A stretch of 23,900 nt of DNA, from assembly GCA_031269135.1 (NCBI GenBank), contig JAISZP010000099.1:1-23900 (forward strand). Direction: 5' to 3'. The notes beneath the pieces were generated by a model. That model was not told the origin of the DNA. It searched no databases and worked only from the letters and a program-made list of their open reading frames with translations. The stretch is from Deltaproteobacteria bacterium. Its GTDB lineage: Bacteria; Desulfobacterota; Desulfarculia; Adiutricales; Adiutricaceae. The position numbers and the translations under genes were made by a program. Of the stretch, positions 1 through 7,357 are shown in pieces. The stretch's first letter is position 1, and every line of letters starts with the position of its first letter.

Positions 1-1
1 G

Positions 2-316
2 TCGCTTTTCATCACCTCTTTCCTGTGGGGCATATCTTCAGGCTCGTTATTTCCCAGCATCCAAGCTCTGACCTTCACCTCGGTAGCCCCCGAGTACCGC
101 ACGGAAGCGGCCTCTTCCATCTTTAACGCCTTCGATCTGGGAATCGGCGCAGGGTCTATAGCCTTCGGCCTCTTAGCCGAACACTTTGAGACTTACAAGG
201 CCGCCTTTTGGGGCAATGGCTTCAGCCTCGCAATCTTTATAACTTTTTACGTAATCTACTTTTTTTTAATTACTCCATCTAAACGCCTGAGTTTAACTAC
301 GACCAATCAAGGCTAA
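2..316 (+). CDS. MFS transporter, C-terminal fragment
   Basis: This is the last 104 codons of a gene that begins before the window, ending at TAA 314-316. The translation is hydrophobic and holds about three membrane segments: SLFITSFLWGISSG, then the stretch around FDLGIGAGSIAFGLLAEH, then a last helix around LAIFITFYVIYFFLI, followed by a short polar tail. Between the first two lies a loop of the form APEYRTEAASSIFNAFDLG. A Pro-rich loop with Arg and a following DLG/G-rich helix is typical of the second half of Major Facilitator drug or sugar exporters (12-TM, inner membrane). The substrate cannot be told from this fragment. The gene converges on rlmE, with only a tandem-repeat array between the two stop codons. 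The family call is good; specificity is unknown. Confidence 0.75.
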   Translation, partial: SLFITSFLWGISSGSLFPSIQALTFTSVAPEYRTEAASSIFNAFDLGIGAGSIAFGLLAEHFETYKAAFWGNGFSLAIFITFYVIYFFLITPSKRLSLTTTNQG

Positions 317-332
317 AATTCGGCGAAAATTG

Positions 333-618
333 CTTCTAAACGCGACTTATGAAAGGAGCTTCTAAAAGCGGCTTCTAAAAGATACTTGTAAAAGGAGCTT
401 CTAAAAGCAACTTCTAAAAGCGACTTATAAAAGGAGCTTATAAAAGCGGCTTATAAACGCAGCTTCTAAAAGCGACTTATAAAAACGGCTTATAAAAGCG
501 ACTTCTAAAAGGAGCTTATAAAAGCGGCTTATAAACGCAGCTTCTAAAAGCGACTTATAAAAACGGCTTATAAACGCAACTTCTAAAAGAAGCTTATAAA
601 CGCATCTTCTAAAAGTGG
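333..618. repeat. 13-bp degenerate tandem repeat, 22 copies
   Basis: Twenty-two head-to-tail units of exactly 13 bases, without indels, fill the gap between the convergent MFS and rlmE genes. The unit is CTTMTAAAAGCGR, with CTTCTAAAAGCGA and CTTATAAAAGCGG as common forms. A higher-order pattern exists: the four-unit block at 437-488 (…GCGG, …CGCAG, …GCGA, …ACGG) recurs nearly intact at 515-566. This indicates block duplication after the single units had diverged. The period is not a multiple of three and most units contain TAA, so the array is not coding. It stops one base before the rlmE stop codon. Confidence 0.95.
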
Positions 619-619
619 T

Positions 620-1237
620 TTACCCTCTTGCTAAAGTTAAACCTGTATAGTTTAAGCCCAGCACAAAAATCTCCTGACTTTCGGAGCGGCTGGCTTTGGG
701 CTTTAGACTCAGTTGCCTTTGAAAAAATGGTCCCTGCGACTTGATAAGGTCTTGAGCTTCAGGGCTTTGAAAGACCTTATAGAGAAAAGCGCCGCCGGGC
801 ATCAATAGGATTCGAGTCCAGGCCCAAGCGGCGCTGCAGAGTTCCAAGCTTCTGGCCTGGTCGACCTCTCTTCTCCCTGTGGTCTTCGGCGCCACATCCG
901 AGAGCACGACGTCGAAAGGTCTCAGAGCGGTTATGAACTCCGGCGGGTCCGCCAACAGATCGGCGTAGTCGATGATTACTTGACTTGGAAAACTCGCGCT
1001 CTTTGGGGGATTAAGATCGCAGCCCACCACCGTCCCCTTGGCGCCCACCTTTTTAGCCGCATACAGGCTCCAGCCTCCGGGCGCGCAGCCTAAGTCCAGG
1101 ACCTTTTGTCCGGTTTTAAAGAGATGGTGTTTTTGGTCGAACTCTTCGAGTTTATAGACCGAACGCGCCGGATAACCCTGCCGGCGGGCTAAACGGCTGT
1201 AATGGTCGTCTAAACGCTTTGGATCTTTTACAGTCAT
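620..1237 (-). CDS. rlmE: 23S rRNA (uridine-2'-O-)-methyltransferase RlmE/FtsJ
   Basis: RlmE methylates the 2'-OH of U2552 (E. coli numbering) in 23S rRNA of the 50S subunit, using S-adenosylmethionine. The 205-residue product has the family layout: the N-terminal YPARSVYKLEEFD segment with the first catalytic Lys (about K29), the SAM-binding loop VLDLGCAPGGWS, the catalytic Asp in VLSDVAPKTTG, the second Lys in FLYKVFQ, and the Glu in SESQEIFVLG. This completes the K-D-K-E tetrad. Length matches the family (about 200-210). I prefer ATG at 1237 over the upstream TTG at 1252. The ATG has AAGG six bases upstream and gives an N-terminus MTVKDPKRL, while the TTG lies inside a 12-bp repeat with no ribosome-binding site. 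The gene is alone on its strand here. Confidence 0.93.
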   Translation of the reverse strand: MTVKDPKRLDDHYSRLARRQGYPARSVYKLEEFDQKHHLFKTGQKVLDLGCAPGGWSLYAAKKVGAKGTVVGCDLNPPKSASFPSQVIIDYADLLADPPEFITALRPFDVVLSDVAPKTTGRREVDQARSLELCSAAWAWTRILLMPGGAFLYKVFQSPEAQDLIKSQGPFFQRQLSLKPKASRSESQEIFVLGLNYTGLTLARG

Positions 1238-1244
1238 ACCTGGC

Positions 1245-1292
1245 CTTGACAAACAACTTGACGAGCAACTTGACAGGCTACTTGACGAGCGC
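1245..1292. repeat. 12-bp tandem repeat, 4 copies, upstream of rlmE
   Basis: Four consecutive 12-base units of the form CTTGACRARCAA (1245, 1257, 1269, 1281) lie directly upstream of the rlmE start. They explain the spurious LT-rich reading frame on the plus strand here. The array abuts the likely rlmE ribosome-binding region. Confidence 0.75.
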
Positions 1293-1405
1293 CCTTAAAC
1301 CGCTTCAGCGCCGCCTTGACGCCTCCGACGATGCTATGGACTCTCGATCGCGACCTGCGACAAAAACCGCAGGCGTAAATTCGCAGGCTCTCAAGCTCAA
1401 TATCG

Positions 1406-1435
1406 TTGACTTTAAAGCCCAAAAAAGGACATAAT
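1406..1435 (+). promoter_or_regulatory. sigma-70-like promoter for tsaE-lysC
   Basis: TTGACT (1406-1411) and CATAAT (1430-1435) each match the -35 and -10 consensus at five of six positions, with an 18-base spacer. A start site would fall near 1442, about 200 bases before tsaE. The prediction rests on sequence only. Confidence 0.45.
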
Positions 1436-1446
1436 GGCAAAACATC

Positions 1447-1470
1447 AGGCCTGCTTTTAAAGGCCTTTTT
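1447..1470 (+). terminator. Hairpin with T-run in the tsaE leader
   Basis: AGGCCT (1447-1452), loop GCTTTTAA, AGGCCT (1461-1466), then TTTT. This is the shape of a short Rho-independent terminator, although the stem is only 6 bp. It lies just downstream of the predicted promoter, so it could be a weak leader attenuator or an old terminator rather than a full stop for the operon. Confidence 0.35.
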
Positions 1471-1644
1471 CAGAGCGAACTTTTCCTTCAGAGAAGTTCA
1501 GCTGAAACGACGTCTAAACCAGACTAAACCAGACAGCGTCAAGTCGGTTAAGACATTTTAAAAACCTTTGGCGACGTTTTCAAGAAGGCCATCATCGCAG
1601 TTCCGACTAATATAGACGACGACAACGCCGCGCAGCCCCTCCTG

Positions 1645-2151
1645 TTGCCCGGCGCGATCGAACTCAAAGACCCCCGAGAGACGTTTGAGATAGGCTTGAG
1701 CCTGGGGCGGGCGATCGACGAAATGATCAAAACGCCTTTCACCGTGACCATCCAAGGGGAACTGGGAGCGGGAAAGACCACGTTGTGCCGCGGGTTGGCT
1801 GCGGCTCTCGGCGCCGATCCGAAGGAAGTGGTCAGTCCCACCTTCACTCTGGCCAACGTCTATTTGGCCGACAGACCCATTAACCATCTAGACCTATACC
1901 GTCTCGGCGATGACGCCTGCCGAGAATTCATCGAGGCAGGATTGGAGGAATGCTTTGACTCTCTGTGCCTGGTCGAGTGGCCGGAGAGGATCGATAGAGA
2001 TTTTTATCCTGACGAGAGGTTGGATCTCATTTTTAACTACCAAAGTTTCGGTCGCACTCTGAGGGCATTTCGGACGACTCTCGCCGCCCAAAATATGTGG
2101 TCTTACGTTAAGGCTCAGAGCGATCAGGTAAAGAGGAAATGGCTCGAATAA
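1645..2151 (+). CDS. tsaE: tRNA threonylcarbamoyladenosine biosynthesis ATPase TsaE
   Basis: TsaE is the ATPase partner of TsaB/TsaD in making the t6A37 modification of ANN-decoding tRNAs. The product shows the N-terminal ETFEIGLSLGRAID helix, the Walker A loop GELGAGKTT, the VSPTFTLANVY switch segment, HLDLYRL and the conserved LCLVEWPERI. All of these are TsaE hallmarks in the right order. At 168 residues it is slightly longer than the usual 140-160. The start is unsure: TTG 1645 has no Shine-Dalgarno, and the frame stays open back to 1552 without any ATG, so a rare start further up is possible. The 3' end overlaps lysC by 13 bases, implying co-transcription and translational coupling. Confidence 0.9.
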   Translation: MPGAIELKDPRETFEIGLSLGRAIDEMIKTPFTVTIQGELGAGKTTLCRGLAAALGADPKEVVSPTFTLANVYLADRPINHLDLYRLGDDACREFIEAGLEECFDSLCLVEWPERIDRDFYPDERLDLIFNYQSFGRTLRAFRTTLAAQNMWSYVKAQSDQVKRKWLE

Positions 2152-3383
2152 TTCAAAAATATGGCGGAAGTTCCGTAGCTACGCTGGATCTGATCAAAAA
2201 TGTGGCCAAAAGGGCAATCGCCGCTAAAAACGAAGGCCACGAAGTCGTGGTCGTGCTCTCGGCCATGAAAGGGGAAACCGACCGCCTCATCGGCTTAGCC
2301 AAGGCTCTCCACAATTCTCCCAGTCCCAGGGAGATGGACAACCTTTTGGCGACAGGCGAGCAGACGTCGGTCGCTTTATTCGCCTTGGCCTGTCAGGCTT
2401 TAGGCGAAAAGGTCAAATCCTTTTGCGGCTGGCAAGCCGGCATCAAGACCGACGAAGACCACGGCAGAGCCCGCATCACCGACATCAACCCATCGCGCCT
2501 AAAGACCGAATTGGCCAAAGGACGCATAGCCGTAGTCGCCGGGTTTCAGGGAATCGATCGTCTTGGCGATCTCACCACCTTGGGCAGAGGCGGTTCAGAC
2601 ACCACCGCAGTCGCCTTGGCCGTAGCCCTAAAGGCGGATACCTGCGAAATTTATACTGACGTGGACGGCATATACACTACGGATCCCCACGTCTGCGACA
2701 AAGCCCGTAAAATGGATCGGATAAGTTACGAAGAAATGCTGGAGCTGGCCTCGCTTGGGGCTAAGGTCATGGAAATCAGAAGCGTCGAATTGGCCATGAA
2801 TTACTCTGTCGCGATTCATGTCCGCCACGCCCATTCCCTGTCCTCCGGCACCTTAATCTGCGAGGAGGACGCTGATATGGAAAAGACGCCCGTCAGAGGG
2901 GTGACCCACTCCGTAAACGAGGCCCGCATTACGCTTCTTAAAGTGCCTGATCAACCTGGGGTGGCGGCTCGGATTCTGAGCCTGATCTCCAAGGCGGGCA
3001 TAGTGGTCGATATGATCATCCAAAACAAATCGGTCTCTCACGATTCCAACGGGCAAGAGACGCACTTGACAGACTTTTCCTTCACCGTGCCGCTGGTCGA
3101 CTATGGCAAAACTATGGAATTGATGCAGGCTACGGGGCAGGAAATCGGGGCGGAGAAGATTTTGGGAGACGACAACATCGCCAAGGTTTCGATCGTCGGA
3201 GTCGGGATGAGAAATCACGCCGGGGTGGCGACGCTGATGTTTCAGGCCCTGGCCAAGGAGGGGATTAATCTATCGATGATATCCACTTCGGAGATAAAGA
3301 TAAGCTGCGTGATAGAGAAAAAATACGCGGAACTGGCCGTCAGGGCCTTGCACGACGCTTTCAAATTAGACCAAAGCGCCTGA
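2139..3383 (+). CDS. lysC: Aspartate kinase (aspartokinase)
   Basis: LysC phosphorylates L-aspartate with ATP, the first committed step to Lys, Thr, Met, Ile and diaminopimelate. The 414 residues match the stand-alone, feedback-regulated class. The amino-acid kinase domain (about 1-235) starts with KYGGSS at 7-12 and contains LGRGGSDTTAVALA at about 148-161 for nucleotide and substrate binding, then IYTDVDGIYTTDP. Two ACT domains follow (about 265-335 and 345-410), with VPDQPGVAARILSLISKAGI and GVGMRNHAGVATLMFQAL as their regulatory segments. The start ATG has AAGAGG just upstream and overlaps tsaE. An internal ribosome-binding site and ATG at codon 247 suggest a separate beta subunit carrying only the ACT domains. 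No homoserine dehydrogenase domain is fused. Confidence 0.97.
   Translation: MARIIQKYGGSSVATLDLIKNVAKRAIAAKNEGHEVVVVLSAMKGETDRLIGLAKALHNSPSPREMDNLLATGEQTSVALFALACQALGEKVKSFCGWQAGIKTDEDHGRARITDINPSRLKTELAKGRIAVVAGFQGIDRLGDLTTLGRGGSDTTAVALAVALKADTCEIYTDVDGIYTTDPHVCDKARKMDRISYEEMLELASLGAKVMEIRSVELAMNYSVAIHVRHAHSLSSGTLICEEDADMEKTPVRGVTHSVNEARITLLKVPDQPGVAARILSLISKAGIVVDMIIQNKSVSHDSNGQETHLTDFSFTVPLVDYGKTMELMQATGQEIGAEKILGDDNIAKVSIVGVGMRNHAGVATLMFQALAKEGINLSMISTSEIKISCVIEKKYAELAVRALHDAFKLDQSA
2862..2879 (+). promoter_or_regulatory. Internal ribosome-binding site and ATG for a LysC beta subunit
   Basis: GAGGAGG (2862-2868) lies eight bases before an in-frame ATG (2877-2879, codon 247). Translation from it would give a 168-residue protein made of the two ACT domains. 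B. subtilis aspartokinase II is known to make its beta subunit from such an internal start at almost the same codon, and this class is commonly alpha2beta2. The site is seen; its use is inferred. Confidence 0.6.
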
Positions 3384-3419
3384 CGCCGTCGTGAAGCTGT
3401 CGGTTTTTCCGAGTCGTAA

Positions 3420-3455
3420 GATTTTCTATGAGGTTTTCTATAAGGTTTTTTGCTG
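3420..3455. repeat. 12-bp tandem repeat, 3 copies, crossing a stop codon
   Basis: Three degenerate 12-base units, GATTTTCTATGA, GGTTTTCTATAA and GGTTTTTTGCTG, run from the lysC/hypothetical gap into the last codons of the minus-strand gene at 3438. The stop codon of that gene (CTA on the plus strand, 3438-3440) is part of the second unit. Confidence 0.5.
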
Positions 3456-4361
3456 AGCTTCCTGCAAGACTTCCTGCTCCGCCGGGACTTGACGCAAGAC
3501 TTCTTGCTCCGCCGGAGCTTGTTGTCCTGCCGGGACTCCTTGCTCGACTGGATCTTTCGGCTGATTAGTGTTCGGCTGATTCGTGTTTATTTGGCGCAGT
3601 TCATTCAGCCAGCTCAGAGATTTCGTCTTGGCCAGGCTAATGCCCTCGTCGCTTCGGTCAGGGTCGATCCAGGCCAGAAACACGAATTTGTCTTCGACGT
3701 TGAGAGCGGAAGCTGTGACGAAACTATCGGATCTAAGTCCAAAAAGGTATAGGGACGTCAAGACGGAAACGGAGATGGAGCGGTCGGTTTCGTCGAATTT
3801 GCCGGCGTACTTTCCCGTCCGATAGCTGAAATCCAACTCTTGACCCAGTTTTTCCTCAAGTTTCGAATTGGCTTTGTAACTCAGCAGCGCTGAAATCGGT
3901 CTGGTGTTGACCGCGAAAGCCGTCAAATTGCTGAAACGCTTCAAATGTTTATCAACCCCGGCGCCGTCGTAACTTTTTTTGTCCATCTTGGTGGTGACCG
4001 CGATCACTGCAACCGTCGGGATTTTTCTCTGCTCCTTTTTTGTCAGCCCTTCGACGAAATAGCGCCACTGATCGGCATCGGCGTACACCGCCAAGACCCT
4101 CAGCTTAAAACGCTCCTGCAAGGAAACGATGAACTCGTCGGCCTGCGGACACAAACCGTCGACTCTAACGAGTCCTTCGGGAGACGACAGGGCGACGTTC
4201 ACCGAACCCACTACAGCCCAGTCGCCGGAGTCGGAGCTTTGATTTCGGGTCTCTTTCGCCAGAGCCACACCTCCTGAAATGGCCAACACCAGGCCCAAAA
4301 CCGCCAAGACCCACAGAATGACGACGCATGTTTTTCTTAAATTTTCTTTTATATCGCTCAT
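3438..4361 (-). CDS. Membrane-anchored protein of unknown function with repeat-rich tail
   Basis: I do not recognise a family. The 307 residues begin with a short basic cytoplasmic end, one hydrophobic helix (about 12-34, CVVILWVLAVLGLVLAISGG) and then a soluble part. This suggests a signal anchor with an extracytoplasmic body, or an uncleaved signal peptide. The middle (about 50-250) looks folded, with alternating strands such as IPTVAVIAVTT and KFVFLAWIDPD. It has a single Cys near residue 70, so it is neither a lipoprotein nor a haem protein. The last 50 residues are low complexity: an NTNQP pair, then two near-identical decapeptides APAEQEVLRQ and VPAEQEVLQE, caused by a DNA-level duplication. 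It converges on lysC and diverges from the PH-domain gene, so neighbours give no functional hint. The reading frame is secure, the function is not. Confidence 0.75.
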   Translation of the reverse strand: MSDIKENLRKTCVVILWVLAVLGLVLAISGGVALAKETRNQSSDSGDWAVVGSVNVALSSPEGLVRVDGLCPQADEFIVSLQERFKLRVLAVYADADQWRYFVEGLTKKEQRKIPTVAVIAVTTKMDKKSYDGAGVDKHLKRFSNLTAFAVNTRPISALLSYKANSKLEEKLGQELDFSYRTGKYAGKFDETDRSISVSVLTSLYLFGLRSDSFVTASALNVEDKFVFLAWIDPDRSDEGISLAKTKSLSWLNELRQINTNQPNTNQPKDPVEQGVPAGQQAPAEQEVLRQVPAEQEVLQEAQQKTL

Positions 4362-4837
4362 GTCACTAACTTTATCCGCTGCGGTCGCTAAAATAAATAC
4401 AATTTATCGAATCATCCATTAAACTAAAAAATATATGAAAACCAAAAAGATATTTATAAGCTAAAAAGACTTCTTCAAACCAGAAAGACTCATTCAATCT
4501 AGAAAGACTTATTCAAACCAGAAAGAAATGTTCAAACCAGAAAGACTTGTTCAAACCAGAAAGATGCATAAACTAGAAAGACATCTAAACTTGACTGATT
4601 TTAACGCGTCGATAAGCCTAATCGACGTCGATAAGCTCAGAGCCGAACCGACTCTAAGGAAATCACTGAAACTCTGAAAATATTATTATGCAATTTTCGT
4701 GCCTTCACCTTAAATATTGGTTTTAGCTTGATTTTCGGCCATAAAGGCACGCAAACGTAAATTTATGTCGTTTTTTTGGTGCTTTTTCGCCACACCACCA
4801 ATTGTTTCCCGCCAGTAAACATTACTCGGAATTTCGC
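4362..4837. other. Divergent intergenic region
   Basis: These 476 bases separate two divergent genes and hold no credible ORF. From left to right: an AT-rich stretch that should contain the promoter of the minus-strand gene, a 19-bp tandem-repeat array (4444-4591), a CGTCGATAAGC pair near 4610-4640, and a plus-strand promoter candidate, TTGGTT (4717-4722) and CATAAA (4740-4745), 17 apart. An inverted repeat CGTGCCTT (4699-4706) / AAGGCACG (4744-4751) brackets that promoter and could be an operator. Confidence 0.5.
4444..4591. repeat. 19-bp degenerate tandem repeat, 8 copies
   Basis: Six units of 19 bases (consensus AGAAAGACTTATTCAAACC) start at 4444, 4463, 4482, 4501, 4520 and 4539. Two shortened 17-base units follow at 4558 and 4575. 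The central units are nearly identical and the outer ones are more diverged. The sequence is unrelated to the other arrays in the window. Confidence 0.9.
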
Positions 4838-5299
4838 ATGAAAAGGCTAATCAGACCATCTCTCAGAGGCAGTTGGGGCTTAATCTTCGGAGCAGCCTTA
4901 GGACCCGCCATCATCTTGAGCGAAAGGGACGCGCAAGGTCGCTTTTGGCTATGGTGCTTGTTAAGCTTGGTCTTTGTAGCAATTTTTCTATACCGATTGA
5001 GCTTAGTCTACACAATAACCGACGACAGCCTGACCGCAGGCAGTTGGTGGGGCTTGGGACGCGTCGAAACCGTCACCCTGTCGGCCGTCGACCGCGCCGA
5101 GGTCTTGAAAGGTCTTGTTCAGACGATGGCCGGGTGCGCTCATGTCCATGTTCACTCTTGCCTCTCCTCCGAAGGCTCGATAACCATAATCTCCCAGCCC
5201 AGGGCCGAGTCTCTGGCTTCGGAGATCGAGACTTTGTCGCGCCAGGCTTATAAAAACCAAAGAGGACAATCTGAAGAGCAAGTCGCGGAGGATGCTTGA
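4838..5299 (+). CDS. Membrane protein with bacterial PH-like domain
   Basis: The 153-residue product has two adjacent membrane helices near the N-terminus (around GSWGLIFGAALGPAIIL and FWLWCLLSLVFVAIFLY). A soluble domain of beta-strand character follows, starting YTITDDSLTAGSWWGLGRVETVTLSAVDRAEV. The pattern 'Y.iTd..l.......g...e.v.l..v..v' is that of the bacterial PH (DUF304/YdbS-type) domain, which sits on the cytoplasmic side of the inner membrane. The actual ligand is unknown for most members. I place the start at ATG 4838 (MKRLIRPS) with GGA eight bases upstream. A TTG at 4802 would add 12 residues and has no ribosome-binding site. The stop overlaps the start of the J-domain gene, so the two are likely coupled. 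Confidence 0.7.
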   Translation: MKRLIRPSLRGSWGLIFGAALGPAIILSERDAQGRFWLWCLLSLVFVAIFLYRLSLVYTITDDSLTAGSWWGLGRVETVTLSAVDRAEVLKGLVQTMAGCAHVHVHSCLSSEGSITIISQPRAESLASEIETLSRQAYKNQRGQSEEQVAEDA

Positions 5300-6192
5300 G
5301 CGCTAAAATAGATTATTACCGTCTATTGCAGGTCGACGCCGAAAGCGACCCTACCCAGATAAAAAAGGCTTACCGCAAGCTGGCCGTCATCTGGCATCCC
5401 GATCGAAACCCCGACTCTCCGGAAGCCGAGGAACGCTTCAAGGCCATAGCGGAAGCTTACGCGGTCTTGAGCGACCCCAACAAGCGGAAAAATTACGATC
5501 TCTTGGGACCGGACGCCTTCTCGGGAGAGTTTTCCTCCCATGACATCTTCGAGGGCTTCGATCTCAACGATCTATTCAAGGAGTTCGGACTCCCTTCAGT
5601 CAAAGACAACCTCTTCGGCATCCTCGACAATCGACAGGTCAAAACCCGCTCATCTTCCTATCAGGACTTTTTTTCTCAATTCGGCGCTAAAACCGAAAAA
5701 ACCTTCCCTGGAAAATCGCCGCCTCTAGCCATCGACTTGGCCGTGACCCTAAAAGAGGCCGTTTACGGGGCCGTCAAATCAGCCGCTTTCAACTCCGATT
5801 CCCAGGTCGTCAAAGTCAGCGTGACCGTTCCGCCAGGGTCGCATAACGGACAAGTCATCGTGGTTCCTCAAAAAGTGCCGGGACCGGCTCGGCTGATGGG
5901 CGACTTGTTGATGACCTTAAACGTCATCCCGCAGCCGGGCTTCAGGCGGCTGGGGCAAGACATCCTCACGACTCTCAGCCTCACCAAGCAGGAACTCATG
6001 ATGGGTTGTCAGCCGACCGTCGCCGCCTTGGACGGGCAAATTCTTAGACTAAACGTGCCCTTGGGTTCGCGTTCGGGCACTAAACTCAAATTAAGCGGAC
6101 ACGGAGTTCCGGCCGGCGTCTTAGGCAAATGCGGAGATCTGGTGGTCACGCTGCTTGAGAGACCTTTAAGCTCAAGCTTCAATAAGAAATAA
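5296..6192 (+). CDS. J-domain co-chaperone, class B (CbpA/DnaJ-like)
   Basis: This protein stimulates the ATPase of an Hsp70 (DnaK) and delivers substrates to it. Residues 6-70 are a full J domain: DYYRLLQVDAESD, helix II KKAYRKLAVIWHPD with HPD at 34-36, and the DPNKRKNYDLLG end. A linker of about 75 residues, rich in Phe, Gly and Asp, replaces the G/F region. The zinc-finger repeats of DnaJ (CxxCxGxG) are absent. Two C-terminal beta domains follow, with VSVTVPPGSHNGQ and LRLNVPLGSRSGTKLKLSGHG as in CbpA and other class-B proteins. Length (298) fits CbpA. The start is TTG 5296, preceded by GGAGG, and it overlaps the previous stop as TTGA. Confidence 0.9.
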   Translation: MSAKIDYYRLLQVDAESDPTQIKKAYRKLAVIWHPDRNPDSPEAEERFKAIAEAYAVLSDPNKRKNYDLLGPDAFSGEFSSHDIFEGFDLNDLFKEFGLPSVKDNLFGILDNRQVKTRSSSYQDFFSQFGAKTEKTFPGKSPPLAIDLAVTLKEAVYGAVKSAAFNSDSQVVKVSVTVPPGSHNGQVIVVPQKVPGPARLMGDLLMTLNVIPQPGFRRLGQDILTTLSLTKQELMMGCQPTVAALDGQILRLNVPLGSRSGTKLKLSGHGVPAGVLGKCGDLVVTLLERPLSSSFNKK

Positions 6193-6239
6193 GTTCAGAC
6201 TCTTTTCATCGTCAGCTTAATGCTGTCTTTAGGTAACGT

Positions 6240-7187
6240 ATGTATAAAAACAAAACCCTGGCCGCCGTCGTTCCGGCTTACAACGAGCAACTACTGCTCC
6301 ACCTGGTGGTGGAAACCATGCCCAGCTTCGTCGATCACATCGTGATAATAGACGACAAAAGCACCGACGACACTCGGCAAGTGGCCCTCGAGCTCAAAGA
6401 GCGCGACGGGCGGGTCACGCTTTTATCCCACCAAGTCAACCAAGGAGTGGGCGGGGCCATAGCCACCGGTTACAAATGGGCCAGAGACAACCAGATCGAC
6501 ATGGCCGTGGTCATGGCCGGCGACGGTCAGATGGACCCCGCCGATCTTCCGGCCCTGTGCGATTTGGTGGCTCTCCAAGACGTCGACTACGCCAAAGGAA
6601 ACAGGCTGGTCTTTGAAGAATCCTACAAACTCATACCCAAAGTGCGCTTTTACGGCAACGCCGTCTTGTCTTTTCTGACCAAGATAGCCTCAGGCTACTG
6701 GCACATCGCCGACTCCCAGACAGGCTACACCGTCATCAGTCTAAAGGCCCTCAAAGCCATCGACTGGGATAAGATGTACAAACGCTACGGCCAGCCCAAC
6801 GACATTTTGGTGCGCTTGAACGTGGCCTCGATGAAAGTCAGGGACGTTCCGATAAGACCTGTCTACAACATAGGCGAGAGCAGCGGCTTCAAACCCAGGC
6901 AGGTGTTGTGGCCGATCAGCAAGCTCCTGGTCAAGATGTTCGGCTGGAGGCTCTGGAAGAAATACATGATCCAAGACGCCCATCCGCTGATTTTATTCAT
7001 CGCCATGGGCCTCGTTCTTTTAGGACTGGGCGCCGTCTTTTTCGTAAGACTGATCGTCCTATGGATCCTTCAAAACCAAATGCCCGAGATCACCCTCATC
7101 ATAATGCTGTTTTCGGTGACCTTGGGAATGCAGTCTTTTCTTTTCGGCATTTGGATGGATATGGACAAAAATAAGGATTTAAGGTGA
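6240..7187 (+). CDS. Family 2 glycosyltransferase, polyprenyl-phosphate sugar synthase type
   Basis: The N-terminal domain (1-230) is a GT-A fold of the DPM/GtrB kind: VVPAYNE at 10-16, IIDDKSTDDT, NQGVGGAIATGYKWA and the metal-binding AGDGQMDP with D95, followed by DSQTGYTV. Two membrane segments close the protein (about 249-275 and 281-305), as in enzymes that load a sugar from a nucleotide donor onto a polyprenyl phosphate on the cytoplasmic face of the inner membrane. The product would feed cell-surface glycan or protein glycosylation. The ATG at 6240 has AGGTA five bases upstream. The gene follows the J-domain gene after 47 bases and could share its transcript, without an evident functional link. 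The sugar is unknown. Confidence 0.88.
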   Translation: MYKNKTLAAVVPAYNEQLLLHLVVETMPSFVDHIVIIDDKSTDDTRQVALELKERDGRVTLLSHQVNQGVGGAIATGYKWARDNQIDMAVVMAGDGQMDPADLPALCDLVALQDVDYAKGNRLVFEESYKLIPKVRFYGNAVLSFLTKIASGYWHIADSQTGYTVISLKALKAIDWDKMYKRYGQPNDILVRLNVASMKVRDVPIRPVYNIGESSGFKPRQVLWPISKLLVKMFGWRLWKKYMIQDAHPLILFIAMGLVLLGLGAVFFVRLIVLWILQNQMPEITLIIMLFSVTLGMQSFLFGIWMDMDKNKDLR

Positions 7188-7238
7188 CGGGTTTCGGGGA
7201 GGGCCGTGAGGACATTCAAGCGGAGATCTATAGGCGGG

Positions 7239-7322
7239 GATATCCGAATTCAGATATCCGAATATAGATATCCAAATTCAGATGTCCAAATTCAGATGTC
7301 TAAACAGAGATGCCGGATAGGA
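7239..7322. repeat. 14-bp degenerate tandem repeat, 6 copies
   Basis: Six units of 14 bases (GATATCCGAATTCA and variants) start at 7239, 7253, 7267, 7281, 7295 and 7309, with fading traces (ATATGCAGACGGC, ATACAGATAGC) up to 7350. The array fills the gap between the convergent glycosyltransferase and GGDEF-like genes. No hairpin terminator is visible beside it. Confidence 0.85.
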
Positions 7323-7357
7323 TATGCAGACGGCATATACAGATAGCATATATTAGT

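Noticed and set aside
333..618. CRISPR array
   Set aside because: The units are 13 bases and contiguous, with no unique spacers between conserved repeats. It is a simple tandem array.
1219..1434. Plus-strand 71-codon ORF beginning at a TTG
   Set aside because: It overlaps the rlmE start region and its N-terminus is just the translation of the 12-bp repeat. No ribosome-binding site or family match.
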